Shown: piece by piece, positions 61,637-64,000 of the stretch
Position numbering within the stretch: position 1 is the first letter of the stretch
Layout: each line of letters begins with the position of its first letter
Assembly: GCF_000417875.1 (NCBI RefSeq)
Contig: NW_006920874.1
Coordinates: 602,817-666,816, forward strand
DNA length: 64,000 nucleotides
Direction of reading: 5' to 3'
Source: Pseudozyma flocculosa PF-1
Lineage: Eukaryota; Basidiomycota; Ustilaginomycetes; Ustilaginales; Ustilaginaceae
Notes under the pieces: model-generated
The model's input: only the letters and a program-made list of their open reading frames with translations
Told to the model about the DNA's origin: nothing
The model's database searches: none
Program-made: the position numbers and the translations under genes

Positions 61637-62478
61637 GTGTTGCTGCGTTGCAGGGGGGGATTCGATGCCCGGCTTTCTTTGAATGGTGGCCGACTGACGA
61701 TGATCGTCGACCGCGCCTCTCTCCCCGCTCTTTCTGCCCGCCGCTTGACCTCGCCTCGAGTAGCGGTCAGCACTAGTCTGTGACTTTACACGCGTGCCTC
61801 CTCGACCGCTTTCATCGCCCATACCCGCTCCCTTCGACTTCTCGTCTTCTTTCCCGACGACCCGCAATCCAACACCCCTTCAACCGCTTCCGATCACTGT
61901 AGACACGTCGACCGCCCCCCTCGTTCCCGCCCTCTTCTCGCTTCGACGAGCGTACCGTCCAGCCGTCCCGCCTCCCAATTATGACAAGGTATGGAAACCC
62001 ATCACCGGCGTGTGTGCGTGCGTGCGTGGTTGCAGCGCCGTCAACGGCAGAACGCCTGCAAAGTCTAGGGATCGGTCTTGATGTGTGAAACGCAATGGAA
62101 GCCAAGAGCAGGATGGAATCGAAGGCGTCGACGGCGTACGCCGCATGGCAGCCATGAGATCCCACGAGTGAGATGAAGACGAAAGAGGAGTGAAAGGACG
62201 GCAGGCAGGATGAAAAATGGCGCGACAGTCTAACCTTGTCTAGATGGAGAGGAGGGACGGGAGGCTGAGATGCGGATTGCAGTTGATGCGATGACAAAGA
62301 GGCGGAGTGGTTCCGTTGCGATGGAAAGACATGGCTGGACGGGGCGGGGGCGGGGGCGGGTCCACTGCGAGAGTAATAGCTGGTGTGTGTCGGAGCGGCT
62401 CGCCATCCTGCAGGGAGTCGGGTGAGGTGAATGGTCTTGATGGCGAGGACGAGCAGCGACCGAGCGACGCGGCCGAGT
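61637..62478. other. Convergent 3' flanks, SYLF / glycogenin-like gene
   Basis: 842 bases between two stop codons. Frames here are overlapping and motif-free. It contains a G-quadruplex-type motif (62341-62360). Confidence 0.5.
62341..62360 (+). other. Putative G-quadruplex motif
   Basis: Four G runs (4, 5, 5 and 3) separated by single C bases on the plus strand. Such spacing is favourable for quadruplex formation; any role is unproven. Confidence 0.6.
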
Positions 62479-64000
62479 TCACATGAAGCTCTGCCCGCCC
62501 GTCCTGGAGGCGTACGTGTTTCGGTGCGCCCGGCTCTGCTGGTCGAGCTCAGCACGAGAGTTGACGGGGCTCGAGCTGAACGGCACGTCGACTCCGCCCG
62601 CGTTGGCAGGCCCGAACTCGTGGTAGGTCGGCGTCCTCAGTCCGCGACTGCTCGGACTGCCGTTGCGACCGCTCGTCCTCGTCTGGATCGGAGGCGGCGG
62701 GGCGTGATGCCCGGCGCCGCTGCTGCCGCCGCCGCCAACAACGCCGTAGCTGCGAGAAATCGAGAAGGACGAGGTTGGGATCTTGGGCGCCGCCACGGCA
62801 GAGGTGCCACGCAGCCCGATCAGGTTCGTCGGACTCGTGGTGCCGGACCCACCGGATCCGGAGCCGCTTCCGCTGCGGGTGTACAGCTCCCCGCTGCCAT
62901 CCTGGCTGCGTCGGCGGTGGTAGCCCGACGGCTGCTCGCCCACTGTGCCGCGAGCGTAGCTGGCACTCTTGGGCGGCGTGCCTCCGGAGCTGCCGCTCCA
63001 GTTCTCGGGCCGGATACGGTACTTTGCCCTCTGCGAGCCGATCGGGTAGCCGCTGGCATCGATCGACGAGCGCGGATCGGAAGCGAGTGTCGCGTTGGAG
63101 AAGCGCGAAGTCGTCCTCGGGCTGCGGGGCGTGACAAAGGCCTGCAGCACTGGCGAGTTCTCGGCCTTTTTCTGGTAGCCCCTCCTGGCCCCTCCGCGCG
63201 ACCTCGAGGAAGAGTAGCCATCGCCGCCGCTGCTCCTGCCAGATGCCGTCCGGCGATGATTGTTGTTGTCGCCGCCGTCGGAATCTTCGCCGTCGCTCGA
63301 AGACTCGTCATCGCCATCGCGGCTATCGCTCTGGGCACCCGCGTCGCCCTCGGCGTTGGTGTCGTACATCGAGGTGCCGGCGTCCGCGGTCGACATCCCC
63401 TGGTTGACCATCCCTGCCCGGGTCCCCGTCTGCGCCGATCGGTGCCGGACGGCGGGCGTCGCTTGCACACCGACCTCCTTGCCCTCGCTGCGGGTGCTGG
63501 CTTTCGTCCACCACTGGGCAAACTTGCCGATGGCGTTTTCCTCGTCCCACGCGTTGGTGTAGGCGAGATTCGAGGGCAGGCCTCTACGGATCGAGGAGGA
63601 CGCAGAGATGGTTGACAGGGTCGGCGAAGCGGTGCCCGACGTGCTGCGACCTTCGCTGGCCTCGAAGCTCAGCAGCGCCTTTTTGGCTGCGGAGTCGGAC
63701 GACGAGGCTGCTTGTTGACCTTGCGGCGCGGGAGGCGGCGGCGGCGGCTTCGGCTCGTCGGGAAAGACACGTGTTGGCGGTGCTGCTGACCTCTTCTGCT
63801 CCCACGGGAAGATGGGCTTGATCTTGCTCGGGTCGGGCCGGTCGCTCCCGAGGTTGTCAAAGACGTGATCGCGCTTCAACCGTGGTGGAATGTAGCCAGG
63901 GCCGCCGGTCGCCTCCGGGCCGTTGCGCGAGGCGCTGGTGTTCTGCGGCGGCTGAAAGAAGACGGCCTTCTGCTCAGCCAGGGAGCGGGGCGCCCTTGCG
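62479..64000 (-). CDS. Glycogenin-like protein, C-terminal part (5' end beyond window)
   Basis: Open frame from the right edge to a stop at 62479, 507 residues visible, with no ATG start inside the window. Near its N-terminal end it has KIKPIFPWEQ followed shortly by PPTRVFPDE; the FPWE...PTRVF pair is the C-terminal signature I associate with fungal glycogenins, the self-glucosylating primers of glycogen synthesis. The glycosyltransferase domain would lie beyond the right edge. Upstream of the motif is RSLAEQKAVFFQPPQNTSA and after it a short ASSDSAAKKALLSFE block. The rest is long, Ser/Gly/Arg-rich and disordered, ending in RTGGQSFM. One conserved-looking patch (AYTNAWDEENAIGKFAQWW) occurs after the signature. 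Without the catalytic domain the assignment stays provisional. Confidence 0.55.
   Translation of the reverse strand, partial: ARAPRSLAEQKAVFFQPPQNTSASRNGPEATGGPGYIPPRLKRDHVFDNLGSDRPDPSKIKPIFPWEQKRSAAPPTRVFPDEPKPPPPPPAPQGQQAASSSDSAAKKALLSFEASEGRSTSGTASPTLSTISASSSIRRGLPSNLAYTNAWDEENAIGKFAQWWTKASTRSEGKEVGVQATPAVRHRSAQTGTRAGMVNQGMSTADAGTSMYDTNAEGDAGAQSDSRDGDDESSSDGEDSDGGDNNNHRRTASGRSSGGDGYSSSRSRGGARRGYQKKAENSPVLQAFVTPRSPRTTSRFSNATLASDPRSSIDASGYPIGSQRAKYRIRPENWSGSSGGTPPKSASYARGTVGEQPSGYHRRRSQDGSGELYTRSGSGSGSGGSGTTSPTNLIGLRGTSAVAAPKIPTSSFSISRSYGVVGGGGSSGAGHHAPPPPIQTRTSGRNGSPSSRGLRTPTYHEFGPANAGGVDVPFSSSPVNSRAELDQQSRAHRNTYASRTGGQSFM

Overview
This is nuclear DNA from a fungus, most likely a basidiomycete of the smut lineage (Ustilaginomycotina). 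That placement is inferred. The DNA is GC-rich with strong third-position GC. Introns are short (83-177 bases) with GTGAGT-like donors, and splicing is very uneven: one 6.3-kb gene has no intron while a 1.8-kb transporter gene has ten. Two products also fit a smut: a membrane-anchored glyoxal oxidase and a Dal5-type permease. There are no bacterial-style operons, no rRNA or tRNA gene that I could find, no CRISPR array and no recognisable transposon. One 20-base run of N (44335-44354) lies inside a GA microsatellite and is an assembly gap.

Layout, left to right. 0-9.3 kb (minus strand): the 3'-truncated eIF3 subunit L gene, then a very large inositol-polyphosphate 5-phosphatase. 10-12.3 kb (plus): UTP18. 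12.4-16.3 kb (minus): an ion-transporter-superfamily membrane protein and an unresolved multi-exon gene with an N-terminal membrane anchor. 16.8-29 kb (plus): MRM2, a fungal membrane protein of unknown function, glutathione reductase, RNA polymerase I second-largest subunit and 5-hydroxyisourate hydrolase. 29.4-46.6 kb (minus): a SWIM zinc-finger ATP-dependent DNA ligase, a 1371-residue disordered protein, an 11-exon Dal5-family permease and a glyoxal oxidase. 49.5-51 kb (minus): an unrecognised gene. 51.5-55.1 kb (plus): a pentatricopeptide-repeat protein. 55.4-59.4 kb (minus): exocyst SEC3. 60-61.6 kb (plus): a SYLF-domain actin-patch protein. 62.5-64 kb (minus): the C-terminal part of a glycogenin-like protein that runs off the right end.

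How they fit together. Most are independent housekeeping genes. UTP18 (small-subunit rRNA processing), RPA135 (rRNA synthesis), MRM2 (mitochondrial rRNA methylation) and eIF3l (translation initiation) form a loose ribosome and translation group, and the first two carry A5T2-3 boxes upstream that resemble the yeast RRPE. SEC3 and the SYLF protein share one divergent promoter. HIU hydrolase and the Dal5-like permease could both serve purine-derived nitrogen use, although they lie 11 kb apart. The most unusual gene is the DNA ligase at 29.4-32.4 kb. It joins a SWIM zinc finger to a minimal LigE-like ligase core that carries a basic insert of about 280 residues. All splice structures were worked out by hand from GT/AG signals, reading phase and family motifs, so none is confirmed by transcript data.
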